Origin: Bacillota bacterium
Lineage (GTDB): Bacteria > Bacillota > Clostridia > Peptostreptococcales > Anaerovoracaceae
Direction: 5' to 3'
DNA length: 64,000 bases
NCBI GenBank assembly: GCA_029101005.1
Contig: JAQXQE010000007.1
Coordinates: 1 to 64,000 of the forward strand
Part shown: one piece after another, positions 50,744-59,863 of the stretch
Layout of the letters: each line of letters begins with the position of its first letter
Position numbering within the stretch: the first letter of the stretch is position 1
The notes under the pieces: model-generated
Databases searched by the model: none
Seen by the model: only the letters and a program-made list of their open reading frames with translations
Told to the model about the DNA's origin: nothing
Made by a program: the position numbers and the translations under genes

Positions 50744-51099
50744 TGTCGATATTTATAGAAATTTACTTTCTAAATAAGAGAAAATAAAACTTACTGTCAA
50801 CTCTTGTTCTTTTTTGCAGAACTTTTTATCAACAGAGCGAAAAAGCCTTTAGAATGCGGATTACAGCGTTTATCCATATAGTTTTCATAAACTGTATACT
50901 TTTTTGTCCACATCCCCTTGTGGATAAGTCAAAACGCTCAACCCCAGTAATTGCAAGGGTACTAGGCTCTTCTGGAAGTTGTCAACGGATTTTTTCCACA
51001 GATTTTTGGGGAATTTTCCCACATAGTTTGTTCTTTTATAAGGAATAGTCCTGAACCCCTTGAAATGACAAGGATTGACGGTATTAAGGAGAAATCAGC
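50744..51099. other. AT-rich spacer with a cluster of DnaA boxes
   Basis: A 356-bp gene-free region. Against TTATCCACA there is one perfect box (50919-50927, minus strand) and four with one mismatch: TTATCAACA (50826-50834), TTATCCATA (50870-50878), TTGTCCACA (50904-50912) and TTTTCCACA (50992-51000). Weaker ones lie at 50979 and near 51016. An AT-rich tract (50744-50830) lies beside them, like a DNA-unwinding element. This is the composition of an origin or another DnaA-binding regulatory locus. The promoter and GGAG site of the next gene are at its right end. Confidence 0.65.
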
Positions 51100-52341
51100 A
51101 TGAGAACAGAACGTATCTACCAGACTAATACCTACTGCAAGAACTGCAGTGCTAATATTGTCGGAATCTCACAGAAAGACGGTTTCGATATAGTAATTCC
51201 TGACAAATCCCCCTTCTTCCCTGAGGGAGGAGGCCAGCCAGCTGACACTGGAATTATCAAATCAGGAAACAGAGAATTCAATATCACATATGTATATGAC
51301 GAGGAGCAGGAAGGAGCTGTATTCCATGTGACGGATGCTCCAGCAGGTACCTTCAAAGAGGGAGATGAGGTAGAACTCACTCTCGACTGGGATGCTCGCT
51401 TCATCAATATGCAGAGACACTGCGGTGAGCATATGCTCTCAGGTGCTTTCCACAATCTCTATAGCGGAATCAACAGAGGCTTCCATATCGGTAACGGCTA
51501 TATCGCTATCGACATCGAGTGTGATGGCAGAATTCTCACAGCTGCTGAGGTAGCTGCTGCGGAGAATATGGTCAATGCTGCAATCCGTGCTAATCTGCCT
51601 GTAGATGTTACTTATTTCGACAGCTACGAGGAGTCGAAGATCAGACCAGTGCGCAAGGATGTTCCACACGATGGTCGCGTATCTGTAGTTACAATCGGAG
51701 ATCTGGATGCACCATACGACTGTATCGCCTGCTGCGGAACTCACCCTGCTACATCATCAGAAGTAGGACTTCTCGCTGTATACAGATTTGAGCCTAACAA
51801 GGGCAACACGAGAATCATCTTTGACTGCGGCAAACCAGCGCTCGACAAGCTCAAGGCTGATTACAATACTGCATATGCTGTATCAAACAGCCTCTCAACT
51901 TCAATCGATGAGCTTCCTCGCAAGCTCGAGCTTCAGGCTGAGCACGAGGCAGGACTCAAGGCACAGCTCGCATCACTGACAGCTTACTACAAGGAGAAAG
52001 AAGCTGAGGCAATGCAGGCAAGCATCGACGAGAAGAGAGTTGGCGGAGAACATGTATACAATTTTACAGATGAAGTGCTTAACACTAACGACCTTCTCAA
52101 GCTCGGATTCAGCCTCGCAGCTAAGCTCCGACCTGGCGAACTCCTCCTTATGACAGACAGTAACACTGCTACCGTTCTCCTCTACTCCGACGGAAGCGCT
52201 CTCAAGTGCGGAGATATCGTCAAAGCAGAGGCTGCTTCATTCAATGGAAGAGGCGGCGGACGACCAGACAATGCTAGAGCAGCTTTCGCTGATATAGCTG
52301 ACGCGAGAGCCTTCGCAGAGCATCTGGCAAATGCATATTAA
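51100..52341 (+). CDS. Alanyl-tRNA editing protein (AlaX-like with DHHA1 domain)
   Basis: A 413-residue trans-editing factor that hydrolyses Ser-tRNA(Ala) or Gly-tRNA(Ala). The editing-site zinc motifs are RHCGEHMLSGAFH (HxxxH, near residue 106) and CCGTHPATSSEVG (Cys/His near 212); SPFFPEGGGQPADTG is the AlaRS-like N-terminal motif. From about 270 there is a coiled region and then a C-terminal DHHA1-like domain ending SFNGRGGGRPDNARA. It resembles the C-terminal part of AlaRS without the synthetase. Start follows AAGGAG 8 nt upstream. Confidence 0.9.
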   Translation: MRTERIYQTNTYCKNCSANIVGISQKDGFDIVIPDKSPFFPEGGGQPADTGIIKSGNREFNITYVYDEEQEGAVFHVTDAPAGTFKEGDEVELTLDWDARFINMQRHCGEHMLSGAFHNLYSGINRGFHIGNGYIAIDIECDGRILTAAEVAAAENMVNAAIRANLPVDVTYFDSYEESKIRPVRKDVPHDGRVSVVTIGDLDAPYDCIACCGTHPATSSEVGLLAVYRFEPNKGNTRIIFDCGKPALDKLKADYNTAYAVSNSLSTSIDELPRKLELQAEHEAGLKAQLASLTAYYKEKEAEAMQASIDEKRVGGEHVYNFTDEVLNTNDLLKLGFSLAAKLRPGELLLMTDSNTATVLLYSDGSALKCGDIVKAEAASFNGRGGGRPDNARAAFADIADARAFAEHLANAY

Positions 52342-52396
52342 TTGATTGTACGAAATCTGTTATAATATATGTATACAGAGGTAAGGAGAAAAAGAG

Positions 52397-53041
52397 ATGA
52401 ATAGCAAGAAACATATGGTTGTTACTATCGCCAGAGAGTTCGGAAGCGGTGGACATGAGATTGGTCAGATCATCGCAAAGGATCTCGGACTCGACTTCTA
52501 TGATGGTGAGATTATCAAGGAGGCAGCTAGCCGTTCCGGATACCACGAGGATTATGTAAGAGAGAACGAGGAGAAGGCACCAAGCTTCGCAAGCTCAATG
52601 TTCTCACCAGTTGATACATTCCAGTCACTTCCTTCTGACAAGATTCAGATTGAGGAGCACAAGTTCATCAAGGAACTTGGCGAGAAGGGTGGTTGCGTTA
52701 TCGTAGGACGTGGTGCTGACTATATTCTTAATGACATTCAGCACGTGAGCGTTTTCCTCTTCGCGCCTATCAACGACAGACTTGAGCGTGTTAAGCAGCA
52801 GGCTTCAACATATATGATTGACGAGAACAAGGCTCACAGCGATGCAGCAATCCTCAAGTCAATCAAGACAATGGACAAGCAGCGCCGCAAGTACTACGAG
52901 TTCTACACCGACTTCAGATGGGGAGCAAGAGACACTTACGACCTTCTCATCAACACAAGCCGCACAGGTATCGATGGAGCAGCTAAGATCATTGAGACAT
53001 ACATCCTCGAGTGCAAGGACAAGAACCTGCTTTCAGACTAA
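52397..53041 (+). CDS. Cytidylate kinase-like family protein
   Basis: A 214-residue P-loop nucleoside-monophosphate-kinase-like protein (PF13189 family). TIAREFGSGGHEIGQIIAKDLGL (residues 9-31; shown here as its GSGGHEIG core) is the phosphate loop in the unusual form typical of the family; GRGADYIL and KSIKTMDKQRRKYYEFYTDF are further landmarks. True CMP kinases differ, so the substrate is not settled. A TATAAT lies at 52361-52366, between the gene and alaX; AAGGAG gives the start. A bidirectional terminator follows. Confidence 0.88.
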   Translation: MNSKKHMVVTIAREFGSGGHEIGQIIAKDLGLDFYDGEIIKEAASRSGYHEDYVRENEEKAPSFASSMFSPVDTFQSLPSDKIQIEEHKFIKELGEKGGCVIVGRGADYILNDIQHVSVFLFAPINDRLERVKQQASTYMIDENKAHSDAAILKSIKTMDKQRRKYYEFYTDFRWGARDTYDLLINTSRTGIDGAAKIIETYILECKDKNLLSD

Positions 53042-53058
53042 TTTAATACAAGCAAGAG

Positions 53059-53089
53059 AAGACCGCATTGCATTACGCAATGCGGTCTT
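53059..53089. terminator. Bidirectional terminator between convergent genes
   Basis: A 13-bp perfect stem (53059-53071 with 53077-53089) followed by TTTGTTTG on the plus strand and TCTTCTCTTG on the minus strand. Confidence 0.85.
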
Positions 53090-53098
53090 TGTTTGTCG

Positions 53099-53989
53099 TT
53101 ATGCTTTCTTCTTGAGATTGATAACCATGATTGAGATGAATACCAACGCTACACCCACTACCTTGAGGAAGGTGAAGCTCTCATGGAATACCAGGAAGCC
53201 GAATATTGATGCTGCTACATTCTCAACTGAGCAGAGAACCGGAATGATTGATGTCTCCTTGACCTTGCTCAGTCCGCCGAAGTAGATGATGTATGCGATT
53301 GCTGATGGAATCAGACCGAAGCCAATGATTACAAGAAGCATATTCATTGTGAACGGCGCGCTTACGCCCTGATATGGTCTTGCTATGAAGAAGAGTGCTA
53401 CCATACCGAAGAAGAGTCCGTAGAATGCTGAAGTGAAAGCATTCTCGTCGTCAGCACCGAGTCTGCTGAATATTGGCATAAGTCCATACGTGAAGCCAGC
53501 CATAACTCCGAATACTATTCCGATGAAAGCAACTTTAATGCCACTGAAGTCTCCGCCAGTTACAACCAGCACACATCCGAGGATGTTGAGGATGATTGCG
53601 AAGAACTTAAGAAATGTGATCTTCTCCTTGAAGAAGATTCTTGAGAGCAGCATTACGAAGACCGGTGATGTGTAGAGCAAAACTGCAGCTGTTGACATAC
53701 CAGTCATATTAACAGCTCCCATATAGAAGATGTTGTAGATTGCCTGTGATATGAAACCGATGAGCATACATGAGATAAGTCCCTTCTTGCTGATTCTGAA
53801 GAGAGACAGACCCTTGCCCTTAACAAGCAGAACTAATGCAAGTAAGCTTGATGCCGAGAGCAGTCTGAAGAAAGATATCTCAGATGAACTCAGTCCCATA
53901 TCACCGAGCAGAGTTGCGAAGATGCCGATAGTTCCCCACAGGAATCCAGCGAAGAATACCTGTACGTATCCGCGATTGTTCTCGTTCAT
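53099..53989 (-). CDS. EamA/DMT-superfamily transporter
   Basis: A 296-residue drug/metabolite transporter with ten membrane segments in two EamA repeats (GFLWGTIGIFATLL near the start; FGVMAGFTYGLMPIF starting the second). It ends in a short basic tail (INLKKKA). The substrate is unknown, often an amino acid or metabolite export. The ATG at 53989 has AAAGGGG 11 nt upstream; an ATG at 54013 has none. The LysR gene lies 86 nt upstream on the same strand and may control it. Confidence 0.88.
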   Translation of the reverse strand: MNENNRGYVQVFFAGFLWGTIGIFATLLGDMGLSSSEISFFRLLSASSLLALVLLVKGKGLSLFRISKKGLISCMLIGFISQAIYNIFYMGAVNMTGMSTAAVLLYTSPVFVMLLSRIFFKEKITFLKFFAIILNILGCVLVVTGGDFSGIKVAFIGIVFGVMAGFTYGLMPIFSRLGADDENAFTSAFYGLFFGMVALFFIARPYQGVSAPFTMNMLLVIIGFGLIPSAIAYIIYFGGLSKVKETSIIPVLCSVENVAASIFGFLVFHESFTFLKVVGVALVFISIMVINLKKKA

Positions 53990-54075
53990 ATTAAGTAATA
54001 CCCCTTTAGTCATTTGATTGTTTATTTCTTAACGCAATTTTAATAATAACATTCAAATGCAAGTGGGAACAAGCA

Positions 54076-54954
54076 CTATTTCAAGTCCAGAACCTTCTTA
54101 AGAGCTGAGATAAATGCATTCTCAACGGGACCGAGCTCATTGAGTGATGTCGCTCCGATTCCTAGAGTTCTGTATCTAGGCTTATCGAGTTCTCTCCAGC
54201 TGATTGAGTCATTATTCGCACAGTCGATGATGAGCTTAGGCAGAATGCTGATTCCCATGTGCTGAGCAACCATGGAGATAATTGAGAAGTCATTATGCGA
54301 TGTAAAATCGATATTGATGTCGAGATTCATCGCTTTAAGGTTTCGCGCCGAGTCAGCATCAAAGTCATCACTTGAGATGATGAAATTCTTGCCATTGAGT
54401 TCAGCCACCGGTACTCTATCATACTTCTCGAACGTATGACCCTTAGGGAAAACAACTACCAGCGGATCCGTGTATATAGGCATGAAGTCAATCTTATCTT
54501 CCTCGAAAGGTCCTGATACTAGTGCGATATCCGCACTTCTGTCGTGAAGAAGCTCAACAGCATGCTTCTGTCCCGCCTCAGATATTTCGATATATACATT
54601 CGGATAATTATCCCTGAAGTACTTGAGAACTGGAGGAAGCCACTTAATAGAACAGCTCATATGCGAAGCAATTCGAAGTGTTCCACTTGTAAGCCCCTTA
54701 ATGTCTTCAATCTCACTCTCGAGCTTATCCATATCGAGAACAATCTGTCTCATTCGAGGGAGAAGCTGCTTGCCCGCATGTGTCAGTTCAACTCCCATAT
54801 GGCTCCTCGAGAAAAGGGCAAAGCCCACCTCTTCCTCGAGACTCTTCATCATCTGCGTTACGCGAGACTGTGTGTAACCCTCCTTCTCGCCCGCCTTAGT
54901 ATATGTTCCACATTCGCTTACGGTAATAAACAGCTTGATCTGCTGAAGATTCAT
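54076..54954 (-). CDS. LysR-family transcription regulator
   Basis: A 292-residue LysR regulator: N-terminal helix-turn-helix (MNLQQIKLFITVSECGTYT; YTQSRVTQMMKSLEEEVG) and an effector-binding domain from about residue 88. GGAG 6 nt upstream fixes the start. It is followed by the EamA transporter gene, so it may sense the compound that is exported. A perfect 16-bp dyad (55086-55101) lies about 130 bp upstream. Confidence 0.9.
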   Translation of the reverse strand: MNLQQIKLFITVSECGTYTKAGEKEGYTQSRVTQMMKSLEEEVGFALFSRSHMGVELTHAGKQLLPRMRQIVLDMDKLESEIEDIKGLTSGTLRIASHMSCSIKWLPPVLKYFRDNYPNVYIEISEAGQKHAVELLHDRSADIALVSGPFEEDKIDFMPIYTDPLVVVFPKGHTFEKYDRVPVAELNGKNFIISSDDFDADSARNLKAMNLDINIDFTSHNDFSIISMVAQHMGISILPKLIIDCANNDSISWRELDKPRYRTLGIGATSLNELGPVENAFISALKKVLDLK

Positions 54955-55085
54955 TCGCTACTCCTTTGTCTATTATTTGTCAAGATAACATAAGAAATAT
55001 TAATGTAAACATTATAACTAGTAATTTGCATAATGTCTAATTGATTAATATAATACTAATTGTAATTAACGCTTCATATTTTGTT

Positions 55086-55101
55086 TATTGTGAACACAAT
55101 A
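55086..55101. promoter_or_regulatory. Perfect palindrome upstream of the LysR gene
   Basis: TATTGTG-AA-CACAATA, with 7-bp perfect arms. It shares TTGTGAACA with the two sites near the cyuA-like gene at 12.2 kb. Could be an operator for the LysR gene or part of the rluB 3' region. Confidence 0.4.
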
Positions 55102-55115
55102 ACCCCAAAACTACG

Positions 55116-55142
55116 AAAACGGTGCCCAGTGGGCACCGTTTT
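55116..55142 (-). terminator. Terminator of the scpA-scpB-rluB group
   Basis: A 12-bp perfect stem (55116-55127 with 55131-55142) with loop AGT and T-rich flanks on both strands. Confidence 0.85.
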
Positions 55143-55152
55143 TTTACTTTCT

Positions 55153-55854
55153 CTATACTCTCTTGAGGTACTCAACCTCTGCAGGTGAGAGTTTTCTGCA
55201 CATTCCTGTTGAGAGCTTTCCGATCTTCAGATTGCCGAGGCCCACTCTCTCGAGCTCTACTACCTCGTGTCCAATCGCATCGAACATTCTTCTTACCTGG
55301 CGATTCTTACCCTCGTGGATTGTAATCTCAACCAGTGTTGAGTTCCTATCGTGTCTCAGAAGCTTAACCTCTGCAGGTGAAGTCTTGAATCCGCCGATGT
55401 CAACACCTTTTGCAAGTCGAGCAGCCTTTGCTCTTGTCACTATACCAATTACTCTAGCAACATAAGTCTTGTCAAACTCGTGTTTAGGGTGCATGAGCTT
55501 ATTCGAAAGCTCACCGTCATTAGTGAGAATCAGAAGACCAGAAGTGTTGTAGTCAAGTCTTCCAACAGGGAATACTCTTACCTCGTCTGGTACGAGTTCT
55601 GTTACCAGAGGTCTTCCCTCCTTATCATAAGTTGAAGTCACATAGCCAGTTGGCTTATTAAGCAGGTAGTATACCATCTTAGTAGCCGGCTTGATTCTTG
55701 ATCCGTTGACCTCAACAACATCGTCATCCTGTACGTGATATCCGAGGCTTGTCATCACGGCTCCGTTAACCTTGACCTTACCCGCCTCGATCAGCTCATC
55801 AGCCTTACGTCTGCTCGTAACACCTGATGCTGCAATATATTTGTTAATTCTCAT
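55153..55854 (-). CDS. rluB: 23S rRNA pseudouridine synthase, RluB/RsuA family
   Basis: A 233-residue enzyme making pseudouridine in 23S rRNA. N-terminal S4 RNA-binding domain (MRINKYIAASGVTSRRKADELI) then the catalytic domain with FPVGRLDYNTSGLLILTNDG (catalytic Asp near residue 101) and HEGKNRQVRRMF. The ATG at 55854 is preferred: GGAAGGTGG precedes it, and it overlaps the scpB end by 11 bp. It is the last gene of the scpA-scpB-rluB series, a common order in Firmicutes. Confidence 0.93.
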   Translation of the reverse strand: MRINKYIAASGVTSRRKADELIEAGKVKVNGAVMTSLGYHVQDDDVVEVNGSRIKPATKMVYYLLNKPTGYVTSTYDKEGRPLVTELVPDEVRVFPVGRLDYNTSGLLILTNDGELSNKLMHPKHEFDKTYVARVIGIVTRAKAARLAKGVDIGGFKTSPAEVKLLRHDRNSTLVEITIHEGKNRQVRRMFDAIGHEVVELERVGLGNLKIGKLSTGMCRKLSPAEVEYLKRV

Positions 55855-56452
55855 TTCCACCTTCCTCTTCATCAGCCTCGAAGTTCAGTGCAATCTGCTC
55901 GTGCATCTCAACATCGTCGCTGTTTTTCTTCATATCCTCAAACTCCGTAATCTCAGGAAGATCCTTCAGCGATGTGAAGCCGAACTTCTTGAGAAACTCC
56001 TTCGTAGTACCGTATACAAGCGGTCTGCCGACACCTTCCGATCTGCCGACAACCTCAACGAGGTTCTTGTCCACTAGACCATCGATAACTCTCTCACTCT
56101 TGATTCCTCTGATCGAGTCGATCTCTCCACGTGTTACCGGCTGGCGATAAGCGATGATGGCGAGAACCTCGAGAGCTGCCTGCGAGAGTCTCTTGACTCT
56201 GACTGGAGTGCAGAGCTTGCTGATAAATATCTCGTTCTCGATATGTGTCACGAAACCGAAAGAATCCTCGACCTGTCTGATTCTGATTCCTCTTCCCTCA
56301 TTCTCATACTCGGCCTGAAGCTCGAGCAGCAGCGCTCTTACGTCGTTCTTGTCAGCCTCAAGAACCTGCGCAGCATCCTTGACCTCGAGAGGCTCACCCC
56401 ACATGAACATCATTGATTCAAGTGCGGACTTCATTGTTCTATTGCTGTACAT
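55844..56452 (-). CDS. scpB: Segregation and condensation protein B
   Basis: A 202-residue winged-helix kleisin-associated subunit of the SMC-ScpAB condensin that compacts chromosomes. SALESMMFMWGEPLE (near the start), QAALEVLAIIAYRQPVTRGEID and GRSEGVGRPLVYGTTKEFL are family motifs. The start at 56452 follows AGGAGG 7 nt upstream and overlaps scpA by 14 bp. The acidic tail (ADEEEGGNEN) overlaps the rluB start. Confidence 0.93.
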   Translation of the reverse strand: MYSNRTMKSALESMMFMWGEPLEVKDAAQVLEADKNDVRALLLELQAEYENEGRGIRIRQVEDSFGFVTHIENEIFISKLCTPVRVKRLSQAALEVLAIIAYRQPVTRGEIDSIRGIKSERVIDGLVDKNLVEVVGRSEGVGRPLVYGTTKEFLKKFGFTSLKDLPEITEFEDMKKNSDDVEMHEQIALNFEADEEEGGNEN

Positions 56453-57188
56453 CTGTCTTCCTCCTAACAAGAATTTTGCCGTAGACCTCGTTCTGTTCGG
56501 CATCGATATTCTGCTCCTTAAGCATAGAGAGCAGTGACATAAATGACACGGTCACATCGTATCTGTCCGCCCCTGCAGGCAGAAGTTCATTGAAGCTGAC
56601 CACGTCCTTCTCTTTGAATTTTTCCTCAAGCTTCTGAGTCATAATGCGTATGCGAGCCTCAACAGACTCCTTCTCCTTACGCACTCTCTGGTAACGCTTG
56701 GTAACCTCTGTAACCTTCTGCTTCTTCTGAAGGAAGAGTCTGAAGGCCTTGACCATCTGCTCCTCGCTCGCCATGAGAATCTCATCCGGATCATTGACAT
56801 AGCTCGACATATCCTCAGCAGGCTTCTCGTGCACTGCCATGTAGAGTTCTTCCCTGTCCTTGAGCATCTCTGCTATGCGCTTGGTCATAATATATTCCGC
56901 AAGTTTTGACGCGAGGTCGGTACGAGGATCCTCCTCGAAAACCAGCTCGCCCTCGTCGTTGATTCGCGGCAGGAGCATGTGTGACTTCAGTCTGATGAGC
57001 ATAGCCGCAAGTACGATAAATTCACTCGCAACCTCTACGTCGAGAGCCTCCATCTCCTTAAGGTATTCAATATATTGTTCAGTGATCTCCGAGACCTTGA
57101 TATCGTATATGTCCATCTTGGCACTCTCAATGAGATACACCAGAAGGTCAAACGGTCCCTCAAATCTGTCTATTCTTACTTTATACAA
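56439..57188 (-). CDS. scpA: Segregation and condensation protein A
   Basis: A 249-residue kleisin subunit that bridges the SMC heads. VRIDRFEGPFDLLVYLIESAKMDIYDI gives the family N-terminus (core FEGPFDLL at residues 9-16), and EFIVLAAMLIRLKSHMLLPR the middle. The C-terminal helix pair lies near 215-240. The start is TTG at 57188 with GAGGAG 7 nt upstream. It lies 5 nt after mtnA, so the whole set from truA to rluB may be one transcript. Confidence 0.92.
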   Translation of the reverse strand: MYKVRIDRFEGPFDLLVYLIESAKMDIYDIKVSEITEQYIEYLKEMEALDVEVASEFIVLAAMLIRLKSHMLLPRINDEGELVFEEDPRTDLASKLAEYIMTKRIAEMLKDREELYMAVHEKPAEDMSSYVNDPDEILMASEEQMVKAFRLFLQKKQKVTEVTKRYQRVRKEKESVEARIRIMTQKLEEKFKEKDVVSFNELLPAGADRYDVTVSFMSLLSMLKEQNIDAEQNEVYGKILVRRKTDVQQ

Positions 57189-57192
57189 AAGC

Positions 57193-58317
57193 CTACTCCT
57201 CTACTCCCATAATCTTAGGAAGGTTCACATCATAAGGTGGATATACGATACCCTTCTCAGTGATGATTCCTGTGATGTACTTGTGGTCGGTTACATCGAA
57301 AGCCGGATTGTATACATTAATACATTCCGGTGCCATTCTCTCAGCATACCACTTCTCAGTAACCTCATCCGGATCTCTCTCCTCAATCTCGATATCGTCA
57401 CCAGTTGCAGTCTTCATATCGATTGTTGAAGTAGGAAGTGAGAAGTAGAAAGGAATTCCATACTCCTTTGCGAGAATAGCAACTCCAGATGTACCAATCT
57501 TGTTAGCCGCATCTCCATTCGCCGCCATTCTGTCGCAGCCTACGATCACAGCATCAATCTTGCCCTGCTTCATAACAGTCGAAGCCATATTATCACAGAT
57601 CAGAGTAACATCTACATTGTTCTTGTGAAGCTCCCAAGCAGTGAGTCTCGCACCCTGAAGCAGAGGTCTAGTCTCATCAGCATATACCTTGATACCGTAG
57701 CCCTGTTCATTAGCCATATATACACTTGCGAGGATTCCGCCGCAACCAACACTAGCAAGAGCACCAGCATTGCAGTGTGTCAGAATAGTCATACCAGGCT
57801 TCAGAATCTCCATTCCATACTCACCCTTCTTCTTTGAGCTGTACTCATCCTCGTCACGGATAGCCTGAGCCTCCTCGAAGAGAGCATCAAGAATCTCAAG
57901 TGGTGTGATATAAGGAACAGCACATGATGGATCATCAGAAACCAGGCTGTCCATAATTCTCTCCCAGCGTCCGAGCATTCTCTTAACCGCATATGAAAGA
58001 TTAACCGCAGTTGGTCTAGCTGAATCGAGATACTTAGCCTTCTCACGGAATGCCATATCGATAACCATGATCTCCTCAGCCTCGAGCTCGCGATTCTCCT
58101 GTGCGCCACTCAGAACCTCTTTCATCGCGAGCCACATACCATAGCCCGCTGTAACTCCAATCAGAGTAGCACCTCTAACGACGAGTCTCTTGATGTAATC
58201 CCACACATCCTCAGTAGTTCTCGCCTCGAGATATACCTCCTCGCGTGGCAGTCTTGTCTGGTCAAGAACAGTGATAACGCCGTCTTTGATCTCAATTGTG
58301 TTGAACATGTTTCCCAT
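57193..58317 (-). CDS. mtnA: S-methyl-5-thioribose-1-phosphate isomerase
   Basis: A 374-residue methionine-salvage isomerase, related to eIF2B alpha. RGATLIGVTAGYG (near 50; most have RGAPAIG), THCNAGALASVGCGGILA (near 195; the catalytic Cys is expected in this GCGGILAS stretch), VIVGCDRMAANGD (catalytic Asp near 275), and NKIGTSG. It recycles the methylthio group from polyamine synthesis or from methylthioadenosine. It overlaps truA by one base (58317). No other salvage gene is in the window. Confidence 0.93.
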   Translation of the reverse strand: MGNMFNTIEIKDGVITVLDQTRLPREEVYLEARTTEDVWDYIKRLVVRGATLIGVTAGYGMWLAMKEVLSGAQENRELEAEEIMVIDMAFREKAKYLDSARPTAVNLSYAVKRMLGRWERIMDSLVSDDPSCAVPYITPLEILDALFEEAQAIRDEDEYSSKKKGEYGMEILKPGMTILTHCNAGALASVGCGGILASVYMANEQGYGIKVYADETRPLLQGARLTAWELHKNNVDVTLICDNMASTVMKQGKIDAVIVGCDRMAANGDAANKIGTSGVAILAKEYGIPFYFSLPTSTIDMKTATGDDIEIEERDPDEVTEKWYAERMAPECINVYNPAFDVTDHKYITGIITEKGIVYPPYDVNLPKIMGVEE

Positions 58318-59111
58318 TACTCTTCCTCCTCGTCGAAGTATATCTCTTTAAGATAAAGTCCCTGCGGTGGCGCGGTAAAACCCGCCTGCGAGCGGTTCCG
58401 TCCCTCGATAATTCCCGGCAGATCGGAGGGCTTCTTCATACCCTTACCGACCTCCACCAGAGTGCCCACTATGATGCGCACCATGTTATAGAGGAAGCCA
58501 TCGCCTGTAACCTCAATAATTACTCTTTCTGCTTCTTCCTGCACGGTCAGATTACTTATCGTTCTGACCGTTGATTCTCTTGGAGTGCTGCCTGCAGCCT
58601 CGAAGCACTTGAAGTCGTGCGTTCCGACAATGTAGGCTGCCGCCTCTCTCATAGCCTCGATGTCAAGCTCATCCTGCATCAGATAAGCATGATGTCTTCT
58701 GAAGATATCTCCACTTCTGTCGATAATATATCTGTAAGTCTTACCCTTGCAGTTGTATCTCGCATGGAAGCCCTCAGGCATCACCTTGGCAGATACAATC
58801 TTGATATCGCCCTCCTTGCCAGGTCTTCCCTGACCTGCTGCACCGAAGCGGCGATTCATAACCATTGGCAGCTTCTCGACAGGCATGCTGCAGTTCCAGT
58901 CGAAGCTAGCGCACTGTCCGAGAGCATGAACTCCCGTATCAGTTCTGCTCGTTCCGTGTATGTGAATGTCTTCTCCGGCTATATACTTGAGTACGTATTC
59001 GATCTCACCCTGAACTGTTCTCTGTTCAGGCTGAATCTGCCAGCCGTAGAATCCCGTTCCGTCATATTGAATTGTTATCAGCACATTCTGTGCCTTTGAA
59101 TTATCACTCAT
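58317..59111 (-). CDS. truA: tRNA pseudouridine(38-40) synthase
   Basis: A 264-residue pseudouridine synthase acting at positions 38-40 in tRNA anticodon stems. The catalytic Asp lies in HGTSRTDTGVHALGQCASF (TSRTDTGVHA, near residue 60). ITIQYDGTGFYGWQIQP and GDGFLYNMVRIIVGTLVEVG are signature stretches. The C-terminus is acidic. It overlaps mtnA by one base. Confidence 0.94.
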   Translation of the reverse strand: MSDNSKAQNVLITIQYDGTGFYGWQIQPEQRTVQGEIEYVLKYIAGEDIHIHGTSRTDTGVHALGQCASFDWNCSMPVEKLPMVMNRRFGAAGQGRPGKEGDIKIVSAKVMPEGFHARYNCKGKTYRYIIDRSGDIFRRHHAYLMQDELDIEAMREAAAYIVGTHDFKCFEAAGSTPRESTVRTISNLTVQEEAERVIIEVTGDGFLYNMVRIIVGTLVEVGKGMKKPSDLPGIIEGRNRSQAGFTAPPQGLYLKEIYFDEEEE

Positions 59112-59122
59112 TTGCTATATCC

Positions 59123-59863
59123 CTACAGTACAATTACATCTAACACGCTCCAGAGGAAGAGCAGATACACAGCTACTGCCACGAATGCGCAAGGCATCAT
59201 CGGCAGAGACTGTTTCATCGTGCTTCCCACAGTGTCCCTCGTTCTGATTCCATTGATGAGGGCCTGAAGCGCTGTGAGGACGCTCGTGAGAACGAAAACT
59301 ATAATCACTCCCGAACGACCTGTGACAAGTCCTATTCCGATATAGAACTTTATATCAGCCCCACCTATTGTGGTTCTGTGATATATCATTCTTCCAAGTC
59401 CGTAGACTGCAAGCGAGAGAATCAGTCCGAGCACGGCTCCCGCAAGCGGCTCCCACCAGTAATCGAAGAAGCCGATGAATCCGAGGGCAGATACTGCGAG
59501 CAGAATCTGGAGCTGGTCAGGCACTCTTGTGTAAAGAGCATCTGAGATTGCCATCTCGAGGACAATCGCCATTACAATAAGGGCAGCCACGACAAACTGC
59601 ACAGGCTCTCGCGCAGAGAGGAAGACCCCCGAGATGCAGAAGAAGGCTGTGAAGCCGATTTTCCACGGGGTGCTAGGAAGCCTCTGTCTGCCGCTCTCTA
59701 TACTCTGAAGAAGAGCATCCGGAAGATCGCGGCCTCCGTCCTCATTCTCATCTTCGAACCAGCGGACTGGGAAATGATTGAACGCAACAACACTGCCGTT
59801 ACCAAGGATAACGGCAAGTGCCAGCGATATCATTACTTTGATCAGAACCGAGAATGTGTACAT
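59123..59863 (-). CDS. A24-family prepilin peptidase
   Basis: A 246-residue membrane aspartic protease. The two active-site Asp are in MAISDALYTRVPD (Asp108) and TIGGADIKFYIG (Asp170; family GxGDxK). About seven membrane segments. The N-terminal region resembles the prepilin methylase domain start (GNGSVVAFNHFPVRWFED) but has no zinc-binding CxxC pairs, so methylation may be lost. No pilin or pilus assembly genes are nearby. It directly abuts the CoA-transferase gene. Confidence 0.82.
   Translation of the reverse strand: MYTFSVLIKVMISLALAVILGNGSVVAFNHFPVRWFEDENEDGGRDLPDALLQSIESGRQRLPSTPWKIGFTAFFCISGVFLSAREPVQFVVAALIVMAIVLEMAISDALYTRVPDQLQILLAVSALGFIGFFDYWWEPLAGAVLGLILSLAVYGLGRMIYHRTTIGGADIKFYIGIGLVTGRSGVIIVFVLTSVLTALQALINGIRTRDTVGSTMKQSLPMMPCAFVAVAVYLLFLWSVLDVIVL

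Noticed and set aside
50744-51099. A firm call as the chromosome origin
   Set aside because: The gene-direction pattern does not switch here, and dnaA is not beside it, so only a DnaA-binding locus is claimed.
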